Below are positions 45,843 to 53,851 of a stretch of DNA of 64,000 bases, in pieces. This DNA comes from Halobaculum limi (GTDB lineage Archaea > Halobacteriota > Halobacteria > Halobacteriales > Haloferacaceae). Location of the stretch: NCBI RefSeq assembly GCF_029490015.1, contig NZ_CP120468.1:372001-436000 (forward strand), given 5' to 3'. Position 1 is the first letter of the stretch; each line of letters begins with the position of its first letter. The notes beneath the pieces are model-generated. The model saw nothing but the letters and a program-made list of their open reading frames with translations. It had not been told where the DNA came from and made no database searches. The position numbers and the translations under genes were made by a program.

Positions 45843-46697
45843 ATGAACGTAGCCGACGCGATGACGCCACGAGCGGACCTAATTACGGTCTCGCTCCCAG
45901 GCAGCCGCGACGACGTCCTCACGTACCTCCAAGAGTACCGCTTCTCATCGGTTCCCGTCGTGAAAGGCGAGGACGACGACGAGGTGTACCGCGGCCTCGT
46001 CTCACGTGACGACCTCATCGAAAAGCCCGACGAAGACCAACTCGCGCTGTTGATGCACGAGACGCCGACGGTCACGCCGGAGACGAACCTCCGAGACGCC
46101 GCACAGGTGATGCTCACTGGTAACCGGCGGATTCCGGTCGTCGAGAACCACAACGACGACCGACTCGCGGGCATCATCACTGTCACTGATATCGTCGACG
46201 CCATCGCCCGCGAAGACGTCGACACCGACGCGACCTGCAGCGACATCGCCGGCACGGACATCAACACCGTCTACACGGGCACGCCGCTGACCGTCGCCGA
46301 ACGCGAACTGTTCTTCGCGAACGTCCCGTACGCAATCGCACTCGACGACGACGGCGATATGGCGGGGATGCTCACCGAAGTCGACATCCTCGACGTCGCC
46401 CGCGTCGTCGAGGGCGAAGACGAGACTGGCGACTCCATCGCCGGGCAGGACGACGAGTGGAAGTGGGAGGGCATCAAAGGAGTCGGCAGTTCCTACGTCC
46501 CCACCCGAAACGTGGAGATTCCCGTCGAACCCGTCGCGCAGTTCATGACCGAGGACCTGATCACCGTCTCGCGTCGCCGCAGCGTCGTGGAGGCCGCCCA
46601 GAGTATGATCAGCAAGGACATCGAGCAGATTCCGCTGCTGGCGGGCGGCGAACTCGTCGGCATCGTGCGCGACGTGCACCTGCTGGAGGCGCTGTAG
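45843..46697 (+). CDS. CBS-domain protein (four CBS motifs)
   Basis: A 284-residue protein made of two CBS pairs. Repeats include VADAMTPRADLITVSLPGS, LMHETPTVTPETNLRDAAQVMLTGNRRIPVVE, ATCSDIAGTDINTVYTGTPLTVAERELFFANVPYAIAL and MTEDLITVSRRRSVVEAAQSMISKDIEQIPLLAGG. CBS pairs bind adenosine nucleotides or S-adenosylmethionine and act as energy or metabolite sensors. It is first in an operon: glyS starts one base after its stop. The target is unknown; control of the co-transcribed enzymes is possible. Confidence 0.87.
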   Translation: MNVADAMTPRADLITVSLPGSRDDVLTYLQEYRFSSVPVVKGEDDDEVYRGLVSRDDLIEKPDEDQLALLMHETPTVTPETNLRDAAQVMLTGNRRIPVVENHNDDRLAGIITVTDIVDAIAREDVDTDATCSDIAGTDINTVYTGTPLTVAERELFFANVPYAIALDDDGDMAGMLTEVDILDVARVVEGEDETGDSIAGQDDEWKWEGIKGVGSSYVPTRNVEIPVEPVAQFMTEDLITVSRRRSVVEAAQSMISKDIEQIPLLAGGELVGIVRDVHLLEAL

Positions 46698-46698
46698 G

Positions 46699-48495
46699 AT
46701 GGCGTCGCAGGAGGACCTCATCGAACTCGCGAAGCGCCGAGGCTTCTTCTTCGGCGCAAACGGCGCGTACGGCGGCGTCGCTGGCTTCTACACCTACGGT
46801 CCGAACGGCGCGGCCGTGAAGGACAACCTCGAGTCGGCGTGGCGCGACCGCTTCACCGTCCGCCAGGGCAACATGGAGATAGAAGCGCCGACGATTATGC
46901 CCGAGGCCGTGTTCGAGGCGTCGGGCCACCTCGACGGCTTCGACGACATGCTCGTCGAGTGCCCCGAGTGCGGCGAGTCCCACCGCGCGGACCACCTCAT
47001 CGAGGACAACACCGGCATCGAGGAAGCCGAGTCGCTCCCCATCGCAGAGGTCGAGGAACTCATCCGCGAACACGACCTGCACTGTCCGTCGTGTGACGCA
47101 CCGCTGGCGGGCGAACCCGTCGAGGACTTCAACCTCATGTTCGAGACGAGCATCGGTCCCGGCAGCGGTCAGCCCGGCTACATGCGCCCGGAGACGGCGC
47201 AGGGCATCTTCGTCGAGTTCCCACGCCTGAAGGAGTACGCCCGCAATCGCCTCCCGTTCGGCGTCACCCAGATCGGTCCCGCCTACCGCAACGAGATCAG
47301 TCCGCGGAAGGGCATCATCCGCGTCCGGGAGTTCACGCAGGCGGAACTGGAGACGTTCATCGACCCCGCAGAGGACGAACCGCCGCTCCACGAGGTCGAG
47401 GACGTGGAGGTCACGCTCTACCCGGCCGACGAACAGGAAGCCGAGGGCGGTGACGCGTACACCACGACCGTCGGCGAAGCGGTCGCGGAGGGCGTCATCG
47501 GCTCTGACTGGGTCGGCTACTACCTCGGCGTCGCCCAAGAGTGGTACGAGCGCATCGGCGTCGATATGGGTCGGTTCCGCTTCCGCCAACACCTCCCCGG
47601 CGAACTCGCGCACTACGCGGCCGACTGCTGGGACGCGGAATCGGAGGTCAGCGGCGACTGGATCGAGATCACCGGCTTCGCGTACCGCTCGGACTACGAC
47701 CTGAGCAAGCACGCTGAACACTCCGGCGAGTCGTTCACCGTGTTCAAGCAGTACGACGAACCGAAGACGGTCGAGCGAGCGACGGTCGACCCCGATATGG
47801 CGACGCTCGGCCCCGAGTTCGGCGGCGACGCCGGCGCGGTCGCGGAGGCGTTGCAGACGCTCGCAGAGCGTGACCCCGACGCCTTCGACGCCGACGCGGT
47901 CGAGGTCGAGGTGGACGGCGAGACGGTCACCGTCGACAGCGACGTGGCGAACTTCTCCGTCGAAGAGGTGACCGAGAACGGCGAGCACATCACGCCGCAC
48001 GTCGTCGAACCGTCGTTCGGTATCGACCGGATCGTCTACACCGTCCTCGAACACGCCTACCGCGAGGACGAGGTCGACGGCGAGGAGCGCACCTACCTCG
48101 CCTTGGATCCCGAGATGGCCGCGACCGACGCGGCGGTGTTCCCGCTCGTCTCCAACGACGACCGCCTGCTGGATCTGGCCGACGACGTGACCGCCGACCT
48201 GCGTGCGGCCGGCCTCGCCGTCGAGTACGACGACTCCGGGTCCATCGGTCGCCGCTACCGCCGACAGGACGAGGTCGGCACGCCGTTCTGCCTCACCGTC
48301 GACCGCGACGGTATCGAGGGCGACGGCCCCAACACCGTCACCGTCCGCGAACGCGACACCGCCCGACAGGTCCGGGTTCCGGTCGCCGAGGTGGCCGACG
48401 AGATTGCCGCCCTCCTCGACCCCGAGGACGACCACGCGTTCGACGCGCTAGCGGCAGCGTACGACGAACTCGAAACCGACGTGGAGACCGCGTAA
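46699..48495 (+). CDS. glyS: Glycyl-tRNA synthetase (class II, archaeal/eukaryal type)
   Basis: Charges tRNA-Gly. The 598 residues show the archaeal/eukaryal dimeric form: LIELAKRRGFFFGANGAYGGVAGFYTYGPNGAAVKDNL and a zinc-like cluster (ECPECGESHRAD...CPSCDAPL). Class II motif 2 is FGVTQIGPAYRNEISPRKGIIRVREFTQAELE, and motif 3 is HVVEPSFGIDRIVYTVLEHAY. An anticodon-binding domain ends the protein. It is sandwiched between the CBS and dolichol kinase genes with 1 and 6 bases between. Confidence 0.96.
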   Translation: MASQEDLIELAKRRGFFFGANGAYGGVAGFYTYGPNGAAVKDNLESAWRDRFTVRQGNMEIEAPTIMPEAVFEASGHLDGFDDMLVECPECGESHRADHLIEDNTGIEEAESLPIAEVEELIREHDLHCPSCDAPLAGEPVEDFNLMFETSIGPGSGQPGYMRPETAQGIFVEFPRLKEYARNRLPFGVTQIGPAYRNEISPRKGIIRVREFTQAELETFIDPAEDEPPLHEVEDVEVTLYPADEQEAEGGDAYTTTVGEAVAEGVIGSDWVGYYLGVAQEWYERIGVDMGRFRFRQHLPGELAHYAADCWDAESEVSGDWIEITGFAYRSDYDLSKHAEHSGESFTVFKQYDEPKTVERATVDPDMATLGPEFGGDAGAVAEALQTLAERDPDAFDADAVEVEVDGETVTVDSDVANFSVEEVTENGEHITPHVVEPSFGIDRIVYTVLEHAYREDEVDGEERTYLALDPEMAATDAAVFPLVSNDDRLLDLADDVTADLRAAGLAVEYDDSGSIGRRYRRQDEVGTPFCLTVDRDGIEGDGPNTVTVRERDTARQVRVPVAEVADEIAALLDPEDDHAFDALAAAYDELETDVETA

Positions 48496-48501
48496 GGTCG
48501 A

Positions 48502-49134
48502 ATGGGGGAACTGAAGCGACGGGCGGTCCACGTCTCTGGGACGGGGTTTCCCGCCATCTACCTGCTCGGCCTCGTGACGTGGCGAGAACTGCAACTGCTC
48601 CTCGTCGCCGCGACGGTCGGCGTGTTCGTGTTGGAGTTCCTCCGCCTCGTCGTCGAGATCGACTGGGGCCCGCTGAACCGCGTGTACGACGAACTCACTC
48701 GTGAGTACGAAAGCGACAACGTCGCGGGCTACGCCCTGTTCATGGTCGGCGCGACGGCGGCGGCGCTGGCGTTCGCGCCGCCGTTCGGTCCCGCAGTCGT
48801 CGCCGTCGAACCGCCGTTGGCGGTACCCGCGATCCTGATGCTGTCTATCGGTGACCCCGTCTCGGGCATCCTCGGAAGCAACGACGCGACGACGGCGAAG
48901 GAGGTGGGCGTCCTCGCGGTGATGTTCCTCGTGTGTTTCGCGCTCGCCGTGCCGTTCACGACGCTGCATCTGGGTACAGTCGTCGGCGTCGTCGCCGCCG
49001 CCGCGGGCGCACTCGGCGCAACTATCGCCGACGGCGTGAAGCCGGTCGTCCGTGGCTACGTCATCGACGACAACCTCACGATTCCGCCCGCGGCGGGCGC
49101 GGCGATGACCGTGGTCGCGGTGCTGGCGGCGTGA
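48502..49134 (+). CDS. Dolichol kinase / CTP-dependent polyprenol kinase-like membrane protein
   Basis: A 210-residue polytopic membrane protein of the SEC59/VTE5 family: LKRRAVHVSGTGFPAIYLLGLVTW at the N-terminus, and the conserved MLSIGDPVSGILGSNDATTAKEVGVLAVMFLVC with the D-P-x-S/A-x-x-x-G motif and following basic residues. ATIADGVKPVVRGYVIDDNLTIP lies near the end. Relatives phosphorylate dolichol or phytol with CTP; in archaea dolichyl phosphate carries N-glycans. It is last in the CBS-glyS operon. Confidence 0.85.
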   Translation: MGELKRRAVHVSGTGFPAIYLLGLVTWRELQLLLVAATVGVFVLEFLRLVVEIDWGPLNRVYDELTREYESDNVAGYALFMVGATAAALAFAPPFGPAVVAVEPPLAVPAILMLSIGDPVSGILGSNDATTAKEVGVLAVMFLVCFALAVPFTTLHLGTVVGVVAAAAGALGATIADGVKPVVRGYVIDDNLTIPPAAGAAMTVVAVLAA

Positions 49135-49164
49135 TCGGAACGGTCGACGCTCGCGACCGTCGGT

Positions 49165-49824
49165 TCACACTCGTTCGAGCGCCGTCTGGACGAGGGTAGC
49201 CTCTGCTTTTCGGAGGTGTTCGGCGGCGGTACTCGGCGCACACCCGAGGGCGTCGGCGACGTCGCGCTGACTCCCCTCACGCGGCAGTTCGTAGTACCCC
49301 ACGGCAAGCGCCGCCTCGACCGCCTCACGCTGGCGCGAACTCAGCCGCCGCGCCGCCGGAGCGAGCGCCGTCAGGCCGCCGACGCGTTCGACGGTGACCT
49401 CGACCGGTGGACGGAGCGCTTCGACGAGTGACGCGACCGCGTCGCTCGGGCCGAACACCGAGAGTTCGACGCACCCGTCGCGCCGATAATGGACGGGCGG
49501 AACCACTACCAGTCCGGCGGCCGCGAGTGGGGCGAACAGGTCGCGAACAGTGTCGATCATCTCATCACGGATGTAGGCGTAGAAGGCGCTGTCGTCGACG
49601 GGTTCCAGCGCGTGGTCGACGACCGGCGTGACCGCCGCAACCGCCCGGTCGAAGGCGTCGATGTCCCCCTCGACGTAGTGGAGAATCCCAAGCGAATCGC
49701 CGGTCAGGTTCCACTGTAACGCCGTCGCACGCTCGACGAACGATGCACCGGTGAGGATCCCGTACATCGGGTGGATCGCCGACTCGGCCCCGCCAGCGGT
49801 GAGCGACAGTCGCGCGTGTTTCAT
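49165..49824 (-). CDS. Bacterio-opsin activator-type HTH_10 transcription regulator
   Basis: A 219-residue regulator: MKHARLSLTAGGAESAIHPMYGILT starts the BAT-type N-terminal sensor domain. The C-terminal 55 residues are an HTH_10 domain (LSSRQREAVEAALAVGYYELPREGSQRDVADALGCAPSTAAEHLRKAE). Such proteins regulate many haloarchaeal genes. It is divergent from an NAD(P)-dependent SDR, the likely target, 85 bases apart. The ATG used gives MKHARLSL, eight codons inside the longest frame. Confidence 0.9.
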   Translation of the reverse strand: MKHARLSLTAGGAESAIHPMYGILTGASFVERATALQWNLTGDSLGILHYVEGDIDAFDRAVAAVTPVVDHALEPVDDSAFYAYIRDEMIDTVRDLFAPLAAAGLVVVPPVHYRRDGCVELSVFGPSDAVASLVEALRPPVEVTVERVGGLTALAPAARRLSSRQREAVEAALAVGYYELPREGSQRDVADALGCAPSTAAEHLRKAEATLVQTALERV

Positions 49825-49909
49825 TCGGTCGACAGTTTGCTGCGGCACTCATAAAGATCCCGAGCAGTTCCGGCAGGAAGCACTTCGAGACGCGGCCGAG
49901 ACGAGACGT

Positions 49910-50737
49910 ATGGACCGCGTCCTCCTCACCGGCGCGACAGGTACGCTCGGTCGACAACTGCGTCCACGACTGCTCGACGCCGGCTATCGCGTGACCGCGA
50001 CGAGTCGGACTCCAGACGAGGTCAACACGGCGGGTGCACCGAGCGACCAGATCGAGTGGACGACGATGGATCTACGGAGCGGTGACGGGATCACGACCGC
50101 GCTCGCCGACGTGGACAGCGTGATCCACACGGCGACCGCCCCGAGGGGCGACACGGAGGCGGTCGACGTGGCAGGAACCAAACGACTGCTGGCGGCAGCA
50201 GACGACACGGGAGTCGACCGGGTGTGGTACGTGTCGATAGTCGGCATCGACGCGATCCCGTACTCGTACTACCAGCACAAACTCGCGGCAGAACAGGCCG
50301 TAGCGGCGAGCGACGTGCCGTCGACCATCGTCCGGTCGACACAGTTTCACACGTTCCTCGACGGTCTCTTCAGCGGTCTCTCGCGCCTCCCGGTGTGGCC
50401 GCTACCGACAGGAGTTCCGCTACAACCCATCGCCGCTGCCGACCTCGCCGACGTGATCGTCGAGCATCTCGAAGGTGAAACAGCCGACAGACTCCCGCCG
50501 GTTGGTGGACCAGTAGTACAGACTGTCGGCTCACTGGCGAAGACGTACCGCGAACAGCGTGACCTCTGGAGACCGATCGTTCCCGTACCAGTGCCCGGAT
50601 CGACCGCCGCCGCCTTTCGCGCCGGGCACGCCACGTGTCCCGAGCACGTCGTGGGGACGGAGACGTGGCCGGAGTGGCTGGAGAGGGAGTACGGCGACCG
50701 GCGGCACGCGTGGGGCGAGTCGACTTCGGTCTCGTGA
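49910..50737 (+). CDS. NAD(P)-binding atypical SDR (NmrA-like)
   Basis: A 275-residue Rossmann protein: MDRVLLTGATGTLGRQLRPRLLDAGYRVTA, followed by acidic/arginine selectivity residues (SRTPDEV), DVDSVIHTATAPRG, WYVSIVGIDAIPYSYYQHKLAAEQ (Y-x-x-x-K as YYQHK) and STIVRSTQFHTFLDGL. The atypical SDR-a5/NmrA group includes quinone-binding or redox-sensing proteins. Its divergent HTH_10 neighbour suggests regulation by that protein. Confidence 0.87.
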   Translation: MDRVLLTGATGTLGRQLRPRLLDAGYRVTATSRTPDEVNTAGAPSDQIEWTTMDLRSGDGITTALADVDSVIHTATAPRGDTEAVDVAGTKRLLAAADDTGVDRVWYVSIVGIDAIPYSYYQHKLAAEQAVAASDVPSTIVRSTQFHTFLDGLFSGLSRLPVWPLPTGVPLQPIAAADLADVIVEHLEGETADRLPPVGGPVVQTVGSLAKTYREQRDLWRPIVPVPVPGSTAAAFRAGHATCPEHVVGTETWPEWLEREYGDRRHAWGESTSVS

Positions 50738-50748
50738 GTGTCGCCCTC

Positions 50749-50928
50749 TTATCGCAGTACCGCGACGTACGTCACCACGAACACGACGAGGCCGTAGCCC
50801 GCGACCGTGCGGAGCGTGAACGTCGCCAAGTCGAGATACGACAGTCCCCACACGAGGACGGACGCGAACGCCGCCGAGAGGACGAGGTTCATCACGAACA
50901 ACACGCGCGGGTCGCCGTCGGAGGCCAT
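50749..50928 (-). CDS. Small two-helix membrane protein, 59 residues
   Basis: A 59-residue protein: a short polar start (MASDGDPRV) and two hydrophobic segments (LFVMNLVLSAAFASVLVWGL and FTLRTVAGYGLVVFVVTYVAVL). Its function is unknown. Its stop is 11 bases past the SDR stop (convergent), and it is divergent from another small membrane protein gene. Confidence 0.65.
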   Translation of the reverse strand: MASDGDPRVLFVMNLVLSAAFASVLVWGLSYLDLATFTLRTVAGYGLVVFVVTYVAVLR

Positions 50929-50979
50929 ACGACCGTCTGTGGGGACCACCTACTTGGGTTTCGCGGTCGTACACCGGGT

Positions 50980-51303
50980 ATGCGTCTCCGGAACCGCGAG
51001 GGCGACCCCGTCGACCCGGTTCCGTTCCTCGTCGTCGTCGGCTTCGCGTTCCTCCTCGTCTACTCCACGGGGCCGCTGTATCTGATGGCGCTGTTCAGCG
51101 TCGACGTGGTGACAGCGCTGGCGGGGTCGAGCGTCGTCTTCGTCGTGACGACGGTCGCAGCGTACTATCGGTTCGTCAGGCAAGACCGCGCGGACCTGCG
51201 CGGCGAGACGCCAGTGGACTGGCGCTACCGTCGCCTGTGGTACGGCGGCATCGCGTTCGCTCTCCTGCTGGTGTTGTTGATGCTCCCGTTCGCGGAGTGG
51301 TGA
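50980..51303 (+). CDS. Small three-helix membrane protein, 107 residues
   Basis: A 107-residue protein with membrane segments at about residues 14-30 (PFLVVVGFAFLLVYSTG), 34-60 (LMALFSVDVVTALAGSSVVFVVTTVAAYY) and 85-105 (GGIAFALLLVLLMLPFAEW) separated by a charged loop (RFVRQDRADLRGETPVDWRYRR). No family is recognised. It is likely co-oriented but separate from the SRPBCC-like gene that follows. Confidence 0.7.
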   Translation: MRLRNREGDPVDPVPFLVVVGFAFLLVYSTGPLYLMALFSVDVVTALAGSSVVFVVTTVAAYYRFVRQDRADLRGETPVDWRYRRLWYGGIAFALLLVLLMLPFAEW

Positions 51304-51361
51304 CCGGTGGCGCGTGCCCGGAGTCCCCCGGGCTTTTGTCACCCGGCCGCAGACGGCGAGT

Positions 51362-51775
51362 ATGCGCGAGGTCGAAGCCGAACGATTCGTCCGCGAGACG
51401 CCGGCGGCGTTGCGGCGACTGCTCTCACCAGCGACACTCGTCGAGTACGAGGGGAGTTTCGCCGCACGAGCGACCAGAGACGCGAGCGACGACAGCGACG
51501 CGGAGACGGTCGTCACCGTCGCCGGCGGCGGCCTGGAGTTCGACCTCCGATTCACGGAGACGGCCGACGGGTGGCGCTACGAACAGGCGGACGACCGCGG
51601 CCCATTCGAGTCGATGGAGACGACCGTGACCGTCGAACAGGTCGACGATGGGAGTCGCGTCCGCGCCGTCTCGCGCGTCTCACTGGGCCTGCCGGTGCCG
51701 TTCGCCGACCGCGTTGCGGGGTGGAAGCGCCGCGGCGAACTCCGCCGCCTCCTCGACGCCATCGCCGACTCCTGA
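51362..51775 (+). CDS. SRPBCC/START-like domain protein
   Basis: A 137-residue protein with the rough outline of the polyketide-cyclase/SRPBCC fold: N-terminal helix region (VEAERFVRETPAALRRLLSP), several beta strands (LVEYEGSFAARATRD, TVVTVAGGGLEFDLRFTE, GWRYEQAD, METTVTVEQVDDGSRVRAVSRVSL) and a long C-terminal helix (RVAGWKRRGELRRLLDAIADS). A ligand-binding cavity is likely; its function is unknown. Confidence 0.7.
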   Translation: MREVEAERFVRETPAALRRLLSPATLVEYEGSFAARATRDASDDSDAETVVTVAGGGLEFDLRFTETADGWRYEQADDRGPFESMETTVTVEQVDDGSRVRAVSRVSLGLPVPFADRVAGWKRRGELRRLLDAIADS

Positions 51776-51870
51776 CGCGAGCGACACCGCCAGCGGTCCG
51801 AACGGACGGTCGTGTGTCCGCGGCGGGAACCCGCGCCGGTGTTTATGTGAGGGCGGTCGAGACGCGGCGT

Positions 51871-52092
51871 ATGGGACTGTTGGGCACGATCACGGAAACG
51901 CTGAAAGCCTCGACGGAGTCGCCGAATCGCGGCGGCGGCACCGAGGAATCGGCGGGCGCGTACTGGTGTCACGACTGCGACGAGCGGCTGCTAGACCTCG
52001 ACGTCGAGGGCGAGGGGCCACCGTCGTGCCCCGACTGCGGCGACGAGATGGAGTTCGAGCGGTCGCCCGGGTCGACTGGGTGCGCCTGCTGA
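51871..52092 (+). CDS. Small zinc-ribbon protein, 73 residues
   Basis: A 73-residue protein with a CxxC...CxxC ribbon: YWCHDCDERLLDLD and SCPDCGDEMEFERSPG, ending STGCAC. The N-terminus is a short helix (MGLLGTITETLKASTES). It is one of several tiny ribbon proteins in this window; its function is unknown. It is convergent with the CobW-type gene. Confidence 0.72.
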   Translation: MGLLGTITETLKASTESPNRGGGTEESAGAYWCHDCDERLLDLDVEGEGPPSCPDCGDEMEFERSPGSTGCAC

Positions 52093-52105
52093 CGGCGACC
52101 GGCGA

Positions 52106-53368
52106 CTACGACAGCGAGACGACCGCTGCTTCTTCGTTCACCTCCGACGCCACCGGGAACCACTCGGCTGGGTCGACCTCGATGCCGTCCGCCAGTTCGG
52201 CATCCGTGAGCAGGCAGTCGTCGAGTCGCTGGCGGATCGCCGGTTCGTCGAGGTCGACGCCGATGACGACCAGTTCTGTGTGGCGGTCGCCCCACTCGTC
52301 GTGCCAGTCGGCGTCGTCGCCGCGGTTCGCGCGATATAACTCACGGTCCGACTCGTCCATCGCCGCGACCCACGGACCGACCGCCTCCACTCGAACCGAG
52401 GGGCCGGCCTGACTGTGCTGGAGTCGCTGGTCGACGGCGGCGACGTGCAGCGTCCCCTTCGACCGGACGACCGACTCGGGGAGGTCCGAGAGGAATCCGA
52501 CGAGACGTTCCGGGTGGAACGGGCGGCGTGCGCGGTAGACGAACGATGAGACGCCGTACACCTCGTCGGGGTGGGCGTGGTCGTGCGCATCGTGGTCGTG
52601 GTCGTCGTGGCCCTCGTGGTCGTGGCCGTGCGCATCGTGCGCGTCGTCGCTGTCGCGGTCACGATTCCGATACAGGTCGACGTCGAGAATTCGGTCGAGC
52701 GGCGCGGCAGAGTGTTCGGTTCGCACCGTCTCGACGCCAGGACGGAGCGCACGGACGAGTTCCTCCGCTTCCGCGATCTCGGCGTCGTCACACAGGTCCG
52801 CTTTGTTCAACAGCACGACGTCGGCACTCTCGACCTGTTCGACCAGTAGGTCTGAGAGGGGGCGTGCGGCGTCGTCGTCGGCGTCGCCCCGGCGTTCGGG
52901 CGTCTCCTCGCCGGCGAACGCGTCGATGAACTGCGGCGTGTCGAGGACGGTCACGACCGCGTCCATCCGGTAGCGGGCGGAGGCGGGACCGGTGGTGAAC
53001 TGGCTGGCGACCGGGCCAGGTTCGCTGATGCCGGAGGGTTCGACGACGAGGTGGTCGAACTCCTTGCCGTCCGCGAGTTGGACGACCGCGCGTTCGAGGT
53101 CGTCGCGCAGTTCACAGCAGATACAGCCATTGGACAGTTCCGCGACGCCGACCGCGGGGAGGTCGTCGCTGGACAGGAGGTCGTAGTCGACGTTCACCGA
53201 ACCCACGTCGTTGACGAGGACGGCGATATCCCGGTCGCCGGCGTTCGATAGGAGGTGGTTCACGAGCGTCGTCTTTCCCGCGCCGAGACTCCCCGAGAGC
53301 ACCGTCACGGGGATGGCGTCGGTGTCGGTCGATCCGGGGCCGCCGCCGAGTCCGCGTCCGGGCGTCAT
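52106..53368 (-). CDS. COG0523/CobW-family GTPase metallochaperone
   Basis: A 420-residue G3E GTPase. The P-loop GSLGAGKTTL is at residues 26-35, the metal motif NGCICCELRDDLERAV (CxCC) near 82, Walker B VVEPSGISEP and the guanine motif NKADLC. A His/Asp-rich metal-binding loop lies at about residues 241-266 (alternating H and D, over ten His). A CobW C-terminal domain follows (RPFHPERLVGFLSDLPESVVRSKGTLHV). Relatives insert or allocate zinc, cobalt or nickel, often under zinc limitation. The inverted repeat in its leader may be the control site. Confidence 0.9.
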   Translation of the reverse strand: MTPGRGLGGGPGSTDTDAIPVTVLSGSLGAGKTTLVNHLLSNAGDRDIAVLVNDVGSVNVDYDLLSSDDLPAVGVAELSNGCICCELRDDLERAVVQLADGKEFDHLVVEPSGISEPGPVASQFTTGPASARYRMDAVVTVLDTPQFIDAFAGEETPERRGDADDDAARPLSDLLVEQVESADVVLLNKADLCDDAEIAEAEELVRALRPGVETVRTEHSAAPLDRILDVDLYRNRDRDSDDAHDAHGHDHEGHDDHDHDAHDHAHPDEVYGVSSFVYRARRPFHPERLVGFLSDLPESVVRSKGTLHVAAVDQRLQHSQAGPSVRVEAVGPWVAAMDESDRELYRANRGDDADWHDEWGDRHTELVVIGVDLDEPAIRQRLDDCLLTDAELADGIEVDPAEWFPVASEVNEEAAVVSLS

Positions 53369-53374
53369 TGTCTC

Positions 53375-53388
53375 CACCTGTGCAGGTG
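53375..53388 (-). promoter_or_regulatory. Inverted repeat overlapping the CobW-gene leader
   Basis: CACCTG, two bases, CAGGTG, ending 6 bases before the ATG. On the coding strand it overlaps the purine-rich AGGTGGAG that could bind the ribosome, so it could be a regulator site or a small RNA hairpin. In view of the product, a metal-responsive factor is a natural guess. Confidence 0.4.
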
Positions 53389-53483
53389 TGGTACTTGTGC
53401 TCGTTGGTCGCAGCCGTGCGCCGCCGACGCCCGAGCGCCGGCGAGGGATACGCTTAACCACGCCACCGAGACACACACGGCCA

Positions 53484-53840
53484 ATGAGCGACCGACCGGA
53501 CGACGACCGCGCCGCGACCGACGGCGGCGACACGGACGAGGAGTCCACCCTCGCCGACCGTATCGACCGCTTCCTCGACGTGCTTCGAGAGTGGGGTGCG
53601 GGCCTGTACCACGGCCTCATCTCCCACCCGGCGTTCGAGAAAGTCGAGAAGGAGGCCGAAGACCAGGAGGACTCGTTTATGCTCGCGTGCTTCCCCGACG
53701 CCTTCGGCATCCCCTCGCCCGTCTCCTACTACACGGCCGAACTGCTCCCGTACCTCGAGTCGGAGTTCGAGGCGTGGGAGCGCCGGATGTGGAACCGCGG
53801 ATCGATGCTCGAACGAAAGGGCGAACAGTACCACTTCTGA
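53484..53840 (+). CDS. Conserved hypothetical protein upstream of get3
   Basis: A 118-residue protein. About 25 disordered acidic residues are followed by helices: LADRIDRFLDVLREWGAGLYHGLISHPAFEKVEKEAEDQE, then DSFMLACFPDAFGIPSPVSYYTAELLPYLESEFEAWERRMWNRGS. Conserved aromatic residues and amphipathic helices suggest a folded helical domain. It lies 11 bases before the Get3-type ATPase gene and shares a promoter with it (CGCTTAACC about 29 bases before its ATG), so a joint function is likely. I do not recognise the family. Confidence 0.72.
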   Translation: MSDRPDDDRAATDGGDTDEESTLADRIDRFLDVLREWGAGLYHGLISHPAFEKVEKEAEDQEDSFMLACFPDAFGIPSPVSYYTAELLPYLESEFEAWERRMWNRGSMLERKGEQYHF

Positions 53841-53851
53841 CTCAGACAACA

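Noticed and set aside
46609-48435. Minus-strand frame of 608 codons opposite glyS
   Set aside because: Fully antisense to a complete glycyl-tRNA synthetase; shadow composition.
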